64,000 nucleotides of DNA from Microcoleus sp036705565 (GCA_036705565.1 JAUBUY010000001.1); one strand, 5' to 3'; counted from the stretch's first letter, positions 8,105 through 17,245 are shown. The notes: generated from the letters alone by a model not told the origin. Translations and numbers: made by a program.

Positions 8105-8440
8105 TTAGGCGATCGCATATCCCGTATGTTGCCGAACATGATACGGATGAAACCCTAAAACTATCTTGTCTTTAGGCACTCCTAATTCTACAAGTTCTGG
8201 AGTAATTCCCGTTTCTATACCATCGTGTTGAATCCAGATTTTGCCGTCGATAATTTCCACATGAACGATACAATCGTGAATTCTTTTAGGCCCTTGCCAG
8301 CCATCGTGCATTAGTAAAAAATTGTTTTGTTCGCTGTCAACAATAACGCTGCTTTTAATTTCTCCGTGTCCGTAAGAAATCTGGGCATAACTATCTAAAA
8401 CATTGCGAATAATTTGGCGATATTCATCTAGTCTATCCAT
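8105..8440 (-). CDS. xisI: XisI-like protein
   Basis: 111 aa, close to the usual size of the XisI (fdxN excision controlling factor) family. It begins MDRLDEYRQIIRNVLDSYAQ and contains LLMHDGWQGPKRIHDCIVHV and KIWIQHDGIE, which are family landmarks. In Anabaena XisI acts with XisH in excision of the fdxN element in heterocysts, but the pair is common in non-heterocystous species where the role is unknown. Its start overlaps the end of the XisH gene by 13 bp, so the two form a coupled pair transcribed XisH then XisI. Confidence 0.85.
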   Translation of the reverse strand: MDRLDEYRQIIRNVLDSYAQISYGHGEIKSSVIVDSEQNNFLLMHDGWQGPKRIHDCIVHVEIIDGKIWIQHDGIETGITPELVELGVPKDKIVLGFHPYHVRQHTGYAIA

Positions 8441-8844
8441 CTGACAATTGTCTCCTTTAATGAATCAAAAACTATTAGTTTAAATCTCTTGTTCTCTAAC
8501 AAAATCTGCCCGATAGGTTCAGAAAAAATTTGTGCATAAACTTCTGCACGAATTGCCAGATATATTATCCGTTCAGGTTCCGCTCGCTGTAGAATATCTT
8601 CGTAAACAATATACTGTCCAACAGCTTGTTCTAAGTCATGAACTGGTGAAGCACTCACGAAACTTTTGACTTCTACAGCAATTTTGCGACCTTGCTTTTC
8701 GGCAGCAAATAGTTTTTCTGCACCCAAATCGACGCTGAGAGTACGTTTGCCAATTTTTAAGGGTAGGGGATCTTTGGTTATCGTCCACCCATCTTTTTCT
8801 AGGGCTGTTCTGACATTATTGTGGTAGATGTCTTGGGCTGGCAT
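8428..8844 (-). CDS. xisH: XisH-like endonuclease-fold protein
   Basis: 138 aa. It starts MPAQDIYHNNVRTALEKDGW and carries a PD-(D/E)XK-type core: an Asp in LSVDLGAEKLFAAE, then IAVEVKSF with the E-x-K pair, then DLEQAVGQYIVYEDIL. XisH is known as a controlling factor for fdxN element excision; its nuclease-like fold is a family-level prediction. It precedes XisI with a 13-bp overlap. No excision element boundary or recombinase (XisF) is visible nearby, so a direct excision role here is doubtful. The nuclease-ParA gene in the same neighbourhood carries a similar-type fold. Confidence 0.85.
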   Translation of the reverse strand: MPAQDIYHNNVRTALEKDGWTITKDPLPLKIGKRTLSVDLGAEKLFAAEKQGRKIAVEVKSFVSASPVHDLEQAVGQYIVYEDILQRAEPERIIYLAIRAEVYAQIFSEPIGQILLENKRFKLIVFDSLKETIVRWID

Positions 8845-8934
8845 ATTCTATTCTAAGCTGAACCATCAAATGTCACCCTAATTATAGAATAACACAAGAC
8901 TTTTGAAAACGGATAGCTCATCAATTCAAACTAC

Positions 8935-10485
8935 TTACTGCCGCGTGTATCTGTGCTTCACCCCAATCGGAAAATACTCCGCATCGCCCGTCTCCGTTAA
9001 TGTCACCACAGGTAACTGATATTCTGGCGGCACATAATTAGCAAATTCGCTGTTTAGCCGCCGCAATTGCGCGAGAATTGAAGATGCGATCGCCTCCTGC
9101 ATCTCCGCGTCGCCCTCCACCCCCGGTGCTAATTCCACAACCACCGATAAAAACCGATTTTGATCCGAATCCTCCTTGACTTGCAGTACAAATTTTCCCG
9201 TCACCCATTCCCGAATCTTGGGAACTTCTAAACCTACGGTGACATTTTCCGGGTAAATGTTAGCACCGAAGTAGGAAACGGTAAAGTGCGTTAGCGAAGC
9301 CCTCGAAGAGGATCGCCCGAATACATAGACAAATGGCAAGCAGCGAATTCCTCTGGGGAAATCAGAAACTTTCATAGCTGCTGCTTGCTGCAAACGTGCC
9401 ACAGGGTTAAATCCCCATTCAGCCAAAAAATTGAGCATTGCTTCGTAACAAATTAAACCGCCGTTATCGGAGATGTGATAGCGTATTAGCGGGATGCCGT
9501 TGTCGCCAGAAAATAATAGCGTGCCGTCATTATTCACTTCAAAAAAGCGGCTTTTCGGATCGTACTGCACCAGCGTTGGCAACCGCGATTCCCCGAATAA
9601 ATTGCGGGAAGCTTCGGGATTGTTTGCTAAAAAGCGGCGGATGCAAATGCTCAGCGGTGTCTCGTTGCCCAAAACGCCCGCGTCTGCCGTACCGTAAAGG
9701 CTCGCCGAGTTGTAATATAGATTGTCAGAATTAGTGCGATCGCTCACCAAACTCCGCCATTCTTCGCTAAACACTTCCCCCGCAAACACCATCTTAATTC
9801 GATATTTTTGCAACTCCACACCCCCAGCAATTCCGCTATCAATCACATCCTTGATAAATGGCGGATATCCCAACAAAACTACTTGCTCAAAATGCTCCCC
9901 AAGTTCCTGCACAACTCGGAATATTTCAGTCTTATTATTCCCAGGTGTCACAACTGTAACTGGATAGCCCTTACTCGCTAGATAGCGGCAGCAATTTGCC
10001 GTGTACATTCCGCCTACCCAAGTTCCCAACGCAAAGCAAATGACAGCTAAAGTTGAGCGATTGTCGGCGTAAAAACTGTCGTGAAATATTTGTTCAAAAC
10101 GAGCGGCAATTTGCAACTCGTCGCTGATAAAACGCGGCCAAAATGTCGGGTTTCCTGTGGAACCCGATGAAACAGCAATGAAATCGCAAGTTTCTAATTT
10201 GCCCTGGTAGCACAACTGAGGTAGCGGGTGACAGCGTAAATAATTCTCTTTGGTAATTAGCGGCAATTTTTGGAAGTCTTCAAAGGTTTGAATTGAGGCG
10301 GGATTGATGTTATGTTCAGTTAGGAAAGTCTGGTAAGCTGGTACTGTGGCCGCGACTCTTTGAAAAAGCGCGATCGCCCCGGATTCGGCAACTCGATTCT
10401 GCTGGTGTTTCAATCGTTCCTCAAGCGGCGCTCTCAAAAACTCTTCAAACGCCCCAATTGCTCGCTGACGCTGTTCTGGCTGCAT
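8935..10485 (-). CDS. Phenylacetate-CoA ligase / F390 synthetase-like adenylate-forming enzyme
   Basis: 516 aa ANL-superfamily protein that presumably activates a carboxylic acid with ATP. The AMP/phosphate loop is VSSGSTGNPTFWPR at about 105-118, preceded by the PaaK-type LPLITKENYL. A SLYGTADAGVLGNE stretch occupies the position of the usual YGxTE motif, with Ala-Asp in place of Thr-Glu, as in the divergent PaaK-like group. The substrate is not predictable. I choose the ATG at 10485 (MQPEQRQ) because AAGGAG lies seven bases upstream; an ATG at 10515 would add ten residues without a ribosome site. It is a single gene with no pathway neighbours. Confidence 0.8.
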   Translation of the reverse strand: MQPEQRQRAIGAFEEFLRAPLEERLKHQQNRVAESGAIALFQRVAATVPAYQTFLTEHNINPASIQTFEDFQKLPLITKENYLRCHPLPQLCYQGKLETCDFIAVSSGSTGNPTFWPRFISDELQIAARFEQIFHDSFYADNRSTLAVICFALGTWVGGMYTANCCRYLASKGYPVTVVTPGNNKTEIFRVVQELGEHFEQVVLLGYPPFIKDVIDSGIAGGVELQKYRIKMVFAGEVFSEEWRSLVSDRTNSDNLYYNSASLYGTADAGVLGNETPLSICIRRFLANNPEASRNLFGESRLPTLVQYDPKSRFFEVNNDGTLLFSGDNGIPLIRYHISDNGGLICYEAMLNFLAEWGFNPVARLQQAAAMKVSDFPRGIRCLPFVYVFGRSSSRASLTHFTVSYFGANIYPENVTVGLEVPKIREWVTGKFVLQVKEDSDQNRFLSVVVELAPGVEGDAEMQEAIASSILAQLRRLNSEFANYVPPEYQLPVVTLTETGDAEYFPIGVKHRYTRQ

Positions 10486-10524
10486 GATTTGCTCCTTAAA
10501 ATGCGTATTTTGCACCTCGATCGC

Positions 10525-10725
10525 TCAAAATTCAATTAGTAGCGCTAACACCCGATCGCACATTGGGCTCGACACTAAAAATTTGAACACACTTTGAGGT
10601 CGATCGAAATGCTGGCGCAGTCGATAAACTTCTATAGCAGGAAACCGCTTTTTTAACAATAACCGCAGGTGATGACCAAGCTGCCGATCGACTAATAAAC
10701 ACTGACACAGTATGTCAAGATTAAT
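10525..10725 (-). other. Open frame without ATG, possible gene remnant
   Basis: Between the ligase start and the kinase gene the minus strand is open for 66 codons from 10725 and ends in TGA at 10525. It has protein-like content (LVDRQLGHHLRLLLKKRFPA, then VYRLRQHFDRPQSVFKFLVS) but no ATG or TTG at its head and only an internal GTG. It could be the 3' remnant of a decayed gene or chance. I recognise no family. Confidence 0.25.
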
Positions 10726-10787
10726 TCAGCGATCGCCCAAAACTCCCAGTCTCAGTCAAGCGTGAAAATCCGACGCAGCAAGTTCCC

Positions 10788-12692
10788 ATGAACAATCCCA
10801 TCTACCCCGGCATAACTCTCAACAACCACTACCGCATCGTCCGCGAATTGGGACACGGAGGCTTCGGGCGCACCTACCTCGCTGAAGACGCCCACCGATT
10901 TAACGAACCCTGCGTTTTAAAAGAATTTGCGCCCCAAGTACACGGAAGTTACGCTTTACAAAAATCCGAGGAACTGTTCGAGCGGGAAGCGGGAGTGCTC
11001 TACAAGCTGCAACACAATCAAATCCCCCGCTTTCGCGAACTCTTCCGCGTCAGTATCAGCGATCGAGGCTACCTATTTCTCGTCCAAGACTACGTGCCGG
11101 GCCAAACCTACCGCTTTCTGCTCGACGCCCGCAAGCGTCAGGGTTTGCGGTTCATAGAAGCAGAAATCAATCAATTGCTGCAGCAGATTTTGCCCGTACT
11201 CGAATACATTCACTCTCTAGGAGTGATTCACCGCGACATCTCCCCGGACAACCTGATTCTGCGGAGTTCTGACGGGATGCCCGTGCTGATCGACTTTGGG
11301 GGAGTAAAACAAGTCGCCGCCACCGTAGAGTCTCTTTTCGCTGAGGCTAACGGCACTCCCGCCCCCGCGACTCGCATCGGCAAGCTCGGCTATGCTCCCG
11401 TCGAACAGATGCAGATGGGCATCGTCTCTCCCCACAGCGATTTGTACGCTCTGGCGGCCACGGTTTTGGTGTTGCTGACGGGGAAGGAACCCCATCAGTT
11501 GCTCGACAGCCAGACGCTGAATTGGAATTGGCGATCGGAATGTTCTCTGTCTCCGAATTTGTCCCTGGTGCTGGATAAAATGCTTGCTCAACAGCCGAGC
11601 CAGCGTTACTCCTCGGCTCGCGAGGTAATGCTCGCTCTCTCGGGGAATCCGCCTTTACAGCCACCTTTGCCGCCAGCCCCGGATTTTGGGCTCGCGCAGC
11701 CGCCGGATCTCTCGCCTATACCCGTGCCCGCCCCCGTGCCAAAACTGCCGGGAACTCCGGTGCGAATTGCTGCTATTGGCAATCAGCAAAAGATGCCTGC
11801 TTGGAAAATGGTTTTGTTTGTGGTGGCGGTGCTCTCAAGTATGGGGGGAATTGGCTGGTTGGCGGGCAATTCTTTGTTAAATCTGAAATCAAAATTGCAG
11901 AACGTTTCCCAGCCTTCAAACCCGAAGCAGCAGCAAGAAGATGCTTTGCAAGATCGGTTTGTCAAGCTCAAAATTGACGATCGATTCTATAGCGGTTACG
12001 TCAACCTTGTGGACGAGACTTTCTATGCCAAATACCCGGAATTGGGGGGACGATTGTTAAAAGAAGGCGATGACGATCGCCAATGGCGCGAAAGGTGGCA
12101 GAAAATCGGCGACGAGTTGCTCGATAAGCTGGAAAATCTCAGCAGCGACGCTAGAGCACGGTTGGGCACTTACGACACCACTGATATCGATCGCTGGAAA
12201 ACAGAGGTTAACAAGCTGAATTTGAGCAGTCGGGCTTTGTACGATTTGGCTGATGCGAGGTTCTTTTATTGGTTTCCACAACAGCCGCGCGATCGCAATC
12301 TCATCGGGAAGCCGATCGGACAAATTTGGCAAGCAATTACCGCCGACGAACTCGAAGCCTTACAAGCTGGATCAACTGTCGAAAGCGTCGAATTTGACCG
12401 CCTATCGAAGAGCAAAAGCCTCACAGGCAATCTCAAACCCGGAGAAGGGAAAGCTTACATTGCCAGGTTGGCTCAAAATCAAACTTTGCGCGTGAATTTG
12501 CAAGCCCCGCGCAAATCTACCCTACTGTCAATTTATACTCCAGGGCGGACAAAGGGCGCGCGAGCTTTGCTGGAAGATGCAGAAGGGCTGAGTTGGTCGG
12601 GATTGCTGGATGATACTGGTTTTTATGAATTTGTGGTAGTTTCTCAAGCATCTGAGCCGATCGCTTACGAGTTGAATCTGACGGCAGAATAA
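10788..12692 (+). CDS. Serine/threonine protein kinase with C-terminal extracytoplasmic domain
   Basis: 634 aa, cyanobacterial PknB/Spk type. The kinase domain is residues 16-290: glycine loop GHGGFGRTY (22-30), Lys45 in CVLKEF, HRDISPDN with HRD at 148-150 and DFG at 169-171, so catalytic residues are intact although HRDLK is HRDIS. A Pro-rich juxtamembrane stretch (about 292-325) leads to one membrane helix (VLFVVAVLSSMGGIGWLAG, about 343-361). The 270 residues outside have no domain I recognise and end in a beta-rich part (TLLSIYTPG, DDTGFYEFVVVS). It probably senses an envelope signal. No cognate phosphatase is adjacent. Confidence 0.9.
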   Translation: MNNPIYPGITLNNHYRIVRELGHGGFGRTYLAEDAHRFNEPCVLKEFAPQVHGSYALQKSEELFEREAGVLYKLQHNQIPRFRELFRVSISDRGYLFLVQDYVPGQTYRFLLDARKRQGLRFIEAEINQLLQQILPVLEYIHSLGVIHRDISPDNLILRSSDGMPVLIDFGGVKQVAATVESLFAEANGTPAPATRIGKLGYAPVEQMQMGIVSPHSDLYALAATVLVLLTGKEPHQLLDSQTLNWNWRSECSLSPNLSLVLDKMLAQQPSQRYSSAREVMLALSGNPPLQPPLPPAPDFGLAQPPDLSPIPVPAPVPKLPGTPVRIAAIGNQQKMPAWKMVLFVVAVLSSMGGIGWLAGNSLLNLKSKLQNVSQPSNPKQQQEDALQDRFVKLKIDDRFYSGYVNLVDETFYAKYPELGGRLLKEGDDDRQWRERWQKIGDELLDKLENLSSDARARLGTYDTTDIDRWKTEVNKLNLSSRALYDLADARFFYWFPQQPRDRNLIGKPIGQIWQAITADELEALQAGSTVESVEFDRLSKSKSLTGNLKPGEGKAYIARLAQNQTLRVNLQAPRKSTLLSIYTPGRTKGARALLEDAEGLSWSGLLDDTGFYEFVVVSQASEPIAYELNLTAE

Positions 12693-12764
12693 CTGCTATT
12701 GACGATCGAGCATCCAGGATACAAGCTCCCGGATTCATCCGTCCAGAAATAAAACACCTGTATC

Positions 12765-12842
12765 CGATAAAGGATCCCCCGAATTGATCCGTGGGGTCGC
12801 CTCTAAAATCTAAAATCTAAAATCTAAAATCTAAAATCGATT
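12765..12842. repeat. Dispersed repeat with TCTAAAA heptamers
   Basis: CCCCCGAATTGATCCGTGGG is followed by GTCGCC and then five TCTAAAA units (12802-12839), ending ATCGATTGAC. The same ordered block occurs at 45258-45330 and, inverted, twice at 24153-24504; a related one is at 28625-28741. It behaves as a mobile or amplified intergenic module. Confidence 0.8.
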
Positions 12843-12914
12843 GACGCTCTCTATCCACCCAGGCAATAATAAGGTAATACCAATCAGATAAGTTGTCGGG
12901 TTCAAACAAAGAAT

Positions 12915-13184
12915 ATGCTGAGATTCGCGATCGTAGCTTTAGTGACTTTGGGATTAGTATTGGTGACTGCACTAGGTTTACATCCGGCCAATGCGACAGT
13001 CAGCACTCCCGAATTTTATGCTTGGAACTTTGCCTCTGTAGGCAGTAGCGAGCTGGTTTGTAAAAAGACCAGGGTAGTTCCGCGAGACCTGATAATTCCG
13101 TCATCATCCATGCACGCTGTCAGTATCACTTCTGCAATTGTAGATGAAAAATTTTGCGCCAATTCCACTAAGCCTGTGAATTAA
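12915..13184 (+). CDS. Small putative secreted protein
   Basis: 89 aa. The first 28 residues form a classical signal peptide: short basic start, hydrophobic core (VALVTLGLVLVTALGL), and a HPANA signal-peptidase site giving a mature protein of about 60 aa that starts TVSTPEFYAWNFAS. Two cysteines (VCKKT and KFCANS) could form a disulfide in the periplasm. I recognise no family. It stands alone between repeat-rich gaps, so its expression signals are not clear. The good signal peptide supports it being a real gene. Confidence 0.55.
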   Translation: MLRFAIVALVTLGLVLVTALGLHPANATVSTPEFYAWNFASVGSSELVCKKTRVVPRDLIIPSSSMHAVSITSAIVDEKFCANSTKPVN

Positions 13185-13221
13185 GGCCGTGGATAATAGG
13201 ATTTCCGGTTATAGAACCATA

Positions 13222-13350
13222 GGAATGAGAATTAAATAACTTCCACTCTTGAAAGTGGGATGGGCTCTTATAGCCCGTCCAAAAAAGACGGGCTATAAGA
13301 GCCCATCCCACAATAACAATTAAAATTGTAAGTTATTTAATTCGCGATCC
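13222..13350 (+). mobile_element. MITE-A copy 1, 129 bp
   Basis: Ends read GGAATGAGAATTAAATAACTT and, inverted, GGATCGCGAATTAAATAACTT (21-bp imperfect terminal repeats). Inside is a long hairpin, GGGATGGGCTCTTATAGCCC with its complement. Related copies are at 22064-22190 and 63921-64000. Flanks are ATA and CTA, so any target duplication here is imperfect. The gap 13185-13904 holds this element, a TTTTAGA tract at 13372-13399 and no gene I can see. Confidence 0.85.
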
Positions 13351-13371
13351 CTAGTTAAGTTATCCCTTTGT

Positions 13372-13399
13372 CGATTTTAGATTTTAGATTTTAGATTTA
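13372..13399. repeat. TTTTAGA heptamer tract
   Basis: Three to four TTTTAGA units followed by ACTTCACAGATGAATCTGGG. A matching tract plus ACTCTACAGATTCATCTGGG lies at 16261-16316, so tract and tail travel together as one dispersed repeat. Confidence 0.75.
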
Positions 13400-13904
13400 C
13401 TTCACAGATGAATCTGGGAGATTGAACCTTAATCTAAAATTTTGATCTCTCCACGACTGTTGTCTGAAAGCAAGTATCTTTGTTTGGATGAATCAGGATG
13501 CAGCATCCTGTCCTGATTCATCCATTGAGAGAAAACTCTAGTTTGTCAGTAAAAACACGGGCTAATTATCAACAATTAACCGGACATCATATAAGTGATA
13601 GCCTGAGTAATTTCCGCCATCGGCGCACTGAAACTGTTCGCTAAATTTTTTTATGAGAAATATTGCTAATTTTGTCATAAAAGTTTATCAAAGGAGTCGG
13701 GTGCAGCCCTTTTCTGCTGTTGAAAGAGAGCGAGATATTCCCAATTTCGGCAGTTCTTTGATTGTGACTTAAGAACCGAGGGAAAATATTCAGCCATTTG
13801 GCTAATCATTTATTGGCTAATTGGCCCAATTACTAATTCCCTAGTTTGAGTATGCTAGAGTTAGTCAGGTTCAGATATATAGTGCCATCTGTTATCTAAG
13901 TATC

Positions 13905-15248
13905 ATGCTCAAAATTTTGGTGATTGAAGACGACGAATTAATCCGGGAAACTCTTCTGCAACTCCTGGAATCTCACAGCTACCGGGTCATTGCGGCCGAG
14001 AACGGTCGAGTTGGAGTGCAGATGGCACTTTCGGAGATACCGGATTTAATTTTGTGCGATGTGCAGATGCCGGAACTCGACGGTTATGACGTGTTGCGGA
14101 CTCTGCGGCAAAACTCGCTAGCTGCAACAATTCCATTTATTTTCCTCACGGCTCAAAGTGACAAAACCGATTTTCGTCGCGGGATGGAATTGGGAGCCGA
14201 CGATTACCTGACAAAGCCGTTTACCAAGGCTGAATTGCTGGGAGCCATTGCTTCTCGCGTCTTGAAACGGCAAACTATTACTCAACCGCTGACAGTCGCG
14301 CTTAGCCAAGCAGAAGCCAGACTCAAAGATTTAGTTAACGACTCCACCAAGGTTACGACTCTCTCTCCTGAAAAGTTTGCTCTCGAAGCTTTGCTGCGCC
14401 ACGCTTTGGCACAAGGCGAGTTTCAGGTATATTATCAGCCCCAGGTGAATATTGCGACAGGCCAAGTTATCGGCGCCGAAGCTTTAGTGCGCTGGCAAAA
14501 TCCCGATCGAGGTATAATTTCTCCCTGCGAATTTATTCCCTTAGCAGAAGAAACAGGTTTAATTATTCAGATTGGCGAGTGGGTACTGCTTTCAGCTTGC
14601 GCTCAAGCCGCTAGTTGGCTGGCGGCGGGGTTTTCGCCCTTTACAATATCAGTAAACTTGTCGGCCCGGCAGTTGTCCGACCCGGAACTCAAGGCGCGAA
14701 TCGTGCAAATATTGGAAACTACAGGTTTAGAGCCTGCTAATTTAGAATTAGAAATGACCGAAAGCGCTTTGGTGGAAAATGCGACAGTAGCAGGCGCTAC
14801 TTTAAACCAACTAAAAGCTCTAGGAATTCGGATTGCTATTGACGACTTCGGCACCGGTTACGCTACTTTAGGATATCTTAAGCAATTTGCTTTTGACAGT
14901 TTAAAGATCGATCGAATTTTCGTCCGTAATGCCAACGAAGATCCTCAAAATGCTGCTATTACTACAGCAGTAATTTTACTGGGTCACAGTTTGAATATGA
15001 CCGTAATTGCTGAGGGAGTGGAAACAGAAGCAGAACTAGATTTTTTGAAACAACATCAGTGCGATATCATGCAGGGGTATCTGTTCAGTCGCCCCGAACC
15101 AGCGGCGATAATTGAAAGTATGTTGGTTGCCGCCCCGAGTTTGTTCGGGCCGCCCTCAGCAGCACCTGGTCGCGTTGTCCCTTTTGTACCTGTGTCCGAA
15201 CCAGAAAAATCTAAAAACCTTTCAATGTCGCGTCTAGGAATAGTATAA
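13905..15248 (+). CDS. Response regulator with EAL c-di-GMP phosphodiesterase domain
   Basis: 447 aa. Receiver domain at 1-120 with Asp9/Asp10, phospho-acceptor Asp52 (CDVQMPELDG) and Lys104 (LTKPF). A short helix links to an EAL domain (about 155-405): EALVRW at 192-197, the metal-site region ISVNLSARQL, LEMTES, DDFGTGYATLGYL at 313-325, LKIDR, and EGVETEAEL, so the usual catalytic set is present and the enzyme should hydrolyse c-di-GMP. The last 40 residues are Pro-rich and unstructured. No GGDEF domain. It likely takes its phosphate from an unlinked histidine kinase. A second response regulator gene lies 313 bp downstream on the same strand. Confidence 0.93.
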   Translation: MLKILVIEDDELIRETLLQLLESHSYRVIAAENGRVGVQMALSEIPDLILCDVQMPELDGYDVLRTLRQNSLAATIPFIFLTAQSDKTDFRRGMELGADDYLTKPFTKAELLGAIASRVLKRQTITQPLTVALSQAEARLKDLVNDSTKVTTLSPEKFALEALLRHALAQGEFQVYYQPQVNIATGQVIGAEALVRWQNPDRGIISPCEFIPLAEETGLIIQIGEWVLLSACAQAASWLAAGFSPFTISVNLSARQLSDPELKARIVQILETTGLEPANLELEMTESALVENATVAGATLNQLKALGIRIAIDDFGTGYATLGYLKQFAFDSLKIDRIFVRNANEDPQNAAITTAVILLGHSLNMTVIAEGVETEAELDFLKQHQCDIMQGYLFSRPEPAAIIESMLVAAPSLFGPPSAAPGRVVPFVPVSEPEKSKNLSMSRLGIV

Positions 15249-15561
15249 GTGTCACTAAGATTTCTGTTTAATAGGATAAAATTCTTTCTTTTACCTTCTA
15301 TTTTCTGCAGAAAAGTGGACGCTTCCTCATAAAAATTTGTAGCTTTTGATGATAGGCGAGTCAAAGAAGGAGATTGTTCCCCATATTGCTCTACTGCTTC
15401 CCCTTTTATGCGCTAGGCGCCCCTAATCGGACGATTTGAGAAAGTGTGGCGTGTTGAAATTGCGAGCCTTTATCAAGTTGCAGGAGGTAAACTCAATTAA
15501 GTTCCTACTTTGGGACTGGCAGTTTCAAAAACTGTCCAACTGGAATTGGTGCAAGCCTGTC
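15249..15561. other. Intergenic gap without recognised features
   Basis: The reading frame of the next gene extends upstream in this gap to an ATG at 15436, but those 42 codons do not look like receiver-domain sequence. I see no clear hairpin, repeat or RNA here. Confidence 0.4.
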
Positions 15562-16227
15562 ATGGAAAGAATATTAGTGGTGGACGACGAAGCAGACTGT
15601 CAAACAGTCTTAGCAATGTACCTGGAAAGTCAAGGATATCGGGTGGAATGCGCTAATTCAGGGGTGGAGGCGCTCTCGATTTTTGAAAATGCCCCCCCAG
15701 ATTTGGTAATTTCAGATGTCATGATGCCGGAAATGGACGGGTTTGAGTTTTGTCGCCGTTTGAGAACTACCCGTTTGGGACAATTAGTCCCCTTTATATT
15801 TTTGTCGGGTCAAGGCGAGTTGGAGTCAAAAGTTGAAGGTCATGCGATCGGCGGTGACGATTATCTGGTAAAACCTTTTCAGTCTGAAGAAATCTTAGCC
15901 AAGGTAAAAGCGCAGTTAGAGCGCTCTCACCGGATTCACGCCGAAATTGTCCGACTGCTGCAAACTTCTAGCGGTAGGGCGGTGGAACCACAATTTGTGG
16001 CAGTATTGCCACCACCTGCACCTTTGCCTTTAACACCAGCCGAAGAAAGAGTTTTTTGGGAGGTTATCCAGGGTTATACTAACAAACAAATTAGCGATCG
16101 GCTGTTTATTAGCCCCCGGACTGTGCAAGCTCATTTAGGCAGCATTTTCAGCAAATTACAGTTAGAAAATCGTGCTCAGCTTGTGAGATTTGCCCTAGAA
16201 AGAGGATACAAACCACCTCAAACTTAG
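15562..16227 (+). CDS. NarL/FixJ-type response regulator
   Basis: 221 aa from the chosen ATG, where the receiver begins at once (MERILVVDDE). Phospho-acceptor Asp52 lies in SDVMMPEMDG and the conserved Lys in LVKPF. A Pro-rich linker (about 135-150) leads to a C-terminal LuxR-type HTH (LTPAEERVFWEVIQGYTNKQ, ISDRLFISPRTVQAHL) that should bind DNA upon phosphorylation. An ATG at 15436 would add 42 residues with no receiver similarity, so I reject it. No histidine kinase is adjacent; co-orientation with the EAL regulator suggests but does not prove related function. Confidence 0.9.
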   Translation: MERILVVDDEADCQTVLAMYLESQGYRVECANSGVEALSIFENAPPDLVISDVMMPEMDGFEFCRRLRTTRLGQLVPFIFLSGQGELESKVEGHAIGGDDYLVKPFQSEEILAKVKAQLERSHRIHAEIVRLLQTSSGRAVEPQFVAVLPPPAPLPLTPAEERVFWEVIQGYTNKQISDRLFISPRTVQAHLGSIFSKLQLENRAQLVRFALERGYKPPQT

Positions 16228-16260
16228 CTCGGATATCAACCTAGGGTGCGCCAGCCAGGG

Positions 16261-16316
16261 GATTTTAGATTTTAGATTTTAGATTTTAGATTTACTCTAC
16301 AGATTCATCTGGGAGC
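16261..16316. repeat. TTTTAGA heptamer tract with tail
   Basis: About five TTTTAGA units then ACTCTACAGATTCATCTGGG, matching the copy at 13372. It lies between the convergent ends of the LuxR regulator and the pentapeptide gene. Confidence 0.75.
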
Positions 16317-16328
16317 TAAAACTAGAGT

Positions 16329-17054
16329 CTAAAATTTTTCTTCCACATTCAAAACACAATAAGGATAATTAGTTATCACACAAACCCCTGGCCCCAAATT
16401 CGTACCCCGGAAGTTTGCCCGTTCCAAATCACCCTGCCGCACATTATTCGCCGCATCAATATTTGTCCCGGCCAACTGAGCCCTCGGAAGCCGAGTATTT
16501 GACAAAAGAGCATTCTGCAAATTAGTATCCCGCACATCCGCGAAAGACATATCCGCTCCGCTTAAATTCGCACGATTCAAATTAACTCTAAACAGCAGCG
16601 AACGCCTCAAATCGGCATTCGACAAATTAGCTTGCAGCAAATAAGCTTCGCCCAGATTCGCATTAAAAAGTTTAGCACCGCGCAAATCCGCACTCGTCAG
16701 ATTCGCTCGCCCCAAAAAAGCATTAGACAAATCCGCATTTCGCAGATTAGCACCATTCAATTCAGCCCCGTACATCTCCGCATTAACTAAGTTAGCATTG
16801 GCCAAATTAGCATCACTTAAATCCGCTTCCAGCAAATTAGCTTCATAGAGATTTGCTCCGCTTAAATCCGCTCCTCTTAAATTAGCTCTGTACAAGCTAG
16901 CCTTGAACAAATCAGCATTTCTCAAGTCACAGCCTTCGCACTCTTTAGTTTCCAGCAATTGCCTAACATGATCTGGATTTTGAGCTTGAACGGGAGCTGC
17001 CAGCCCAAACAAAGCTAAACTTGCCGCTACAGTTGCCAAGAGTTTAAGTTTCAC
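16329..17054 (-). CDS. Secreted pentapeptide-repeat protein
   Basis: 241 aa. A signal peptide (MKLKLLATVAASLALFGLAA, cleavage after PVQA) targets it to periplasm or thylakoid lumen. From about residue 40 to 220 it is a run of A(D/N)LXX pentapeptides (RNADLFKASLYRANLRGADL and onward), predicted to form a right-handed quadrilateral beta-helix. Four cysteines flank the helix (ECEGC at the front; VCVITNYPYC at the end), possibly disulfide caps. I take the GTG at 17054 because GAGG lies seven bases upstream; a TTG at 17060 is possible. Function of the family is generally unknown. Confidence 0.88.
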   Translation of the reverse strand: MKLKLLATVAASLALFGLAAPVQAQNPDHVRQLLETKECEGCDLRNADLFKASLYRANLRGADLSGANLYEANLLEADLSDANLANANLVNAEMYGAELNGANLRNADLSNAFLGRANLTSADLRGAKLFNANLGEAYLLQANLSNADLRRSLLFRVNLNRANLSGADMSFADVRDTNLQNALLSNTRLPRAQLAGTNIDAANNVRQGDLERANFRGTNLGPGVCVITNYPYCVLNVEEKF

Positions 17055-17245
17055 AAACAAACCTCACTGCTACTTCAAACAAATTATACTAGCAAACTAT
17101 AGACTTAAAACCGATATCCTTCTCTCTTTTCTCTTCCTCTGCGTTCTCTGCGCCCTCTGCGGTAAATATTCAAAAAAATGATTCGCAGCCAAAGATATAG
17201 ACCTGCTTCCAGCAAGGCGGGCAAAGCCCGCCCTACTTAACTTAA

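Noticed and set aside
15436..15561. N-terminal extension of the LuxR-type regulator
   Set aside because: The receiver begins at MERILVVDDE (15562); the extension has no similarity to receiver sequence.
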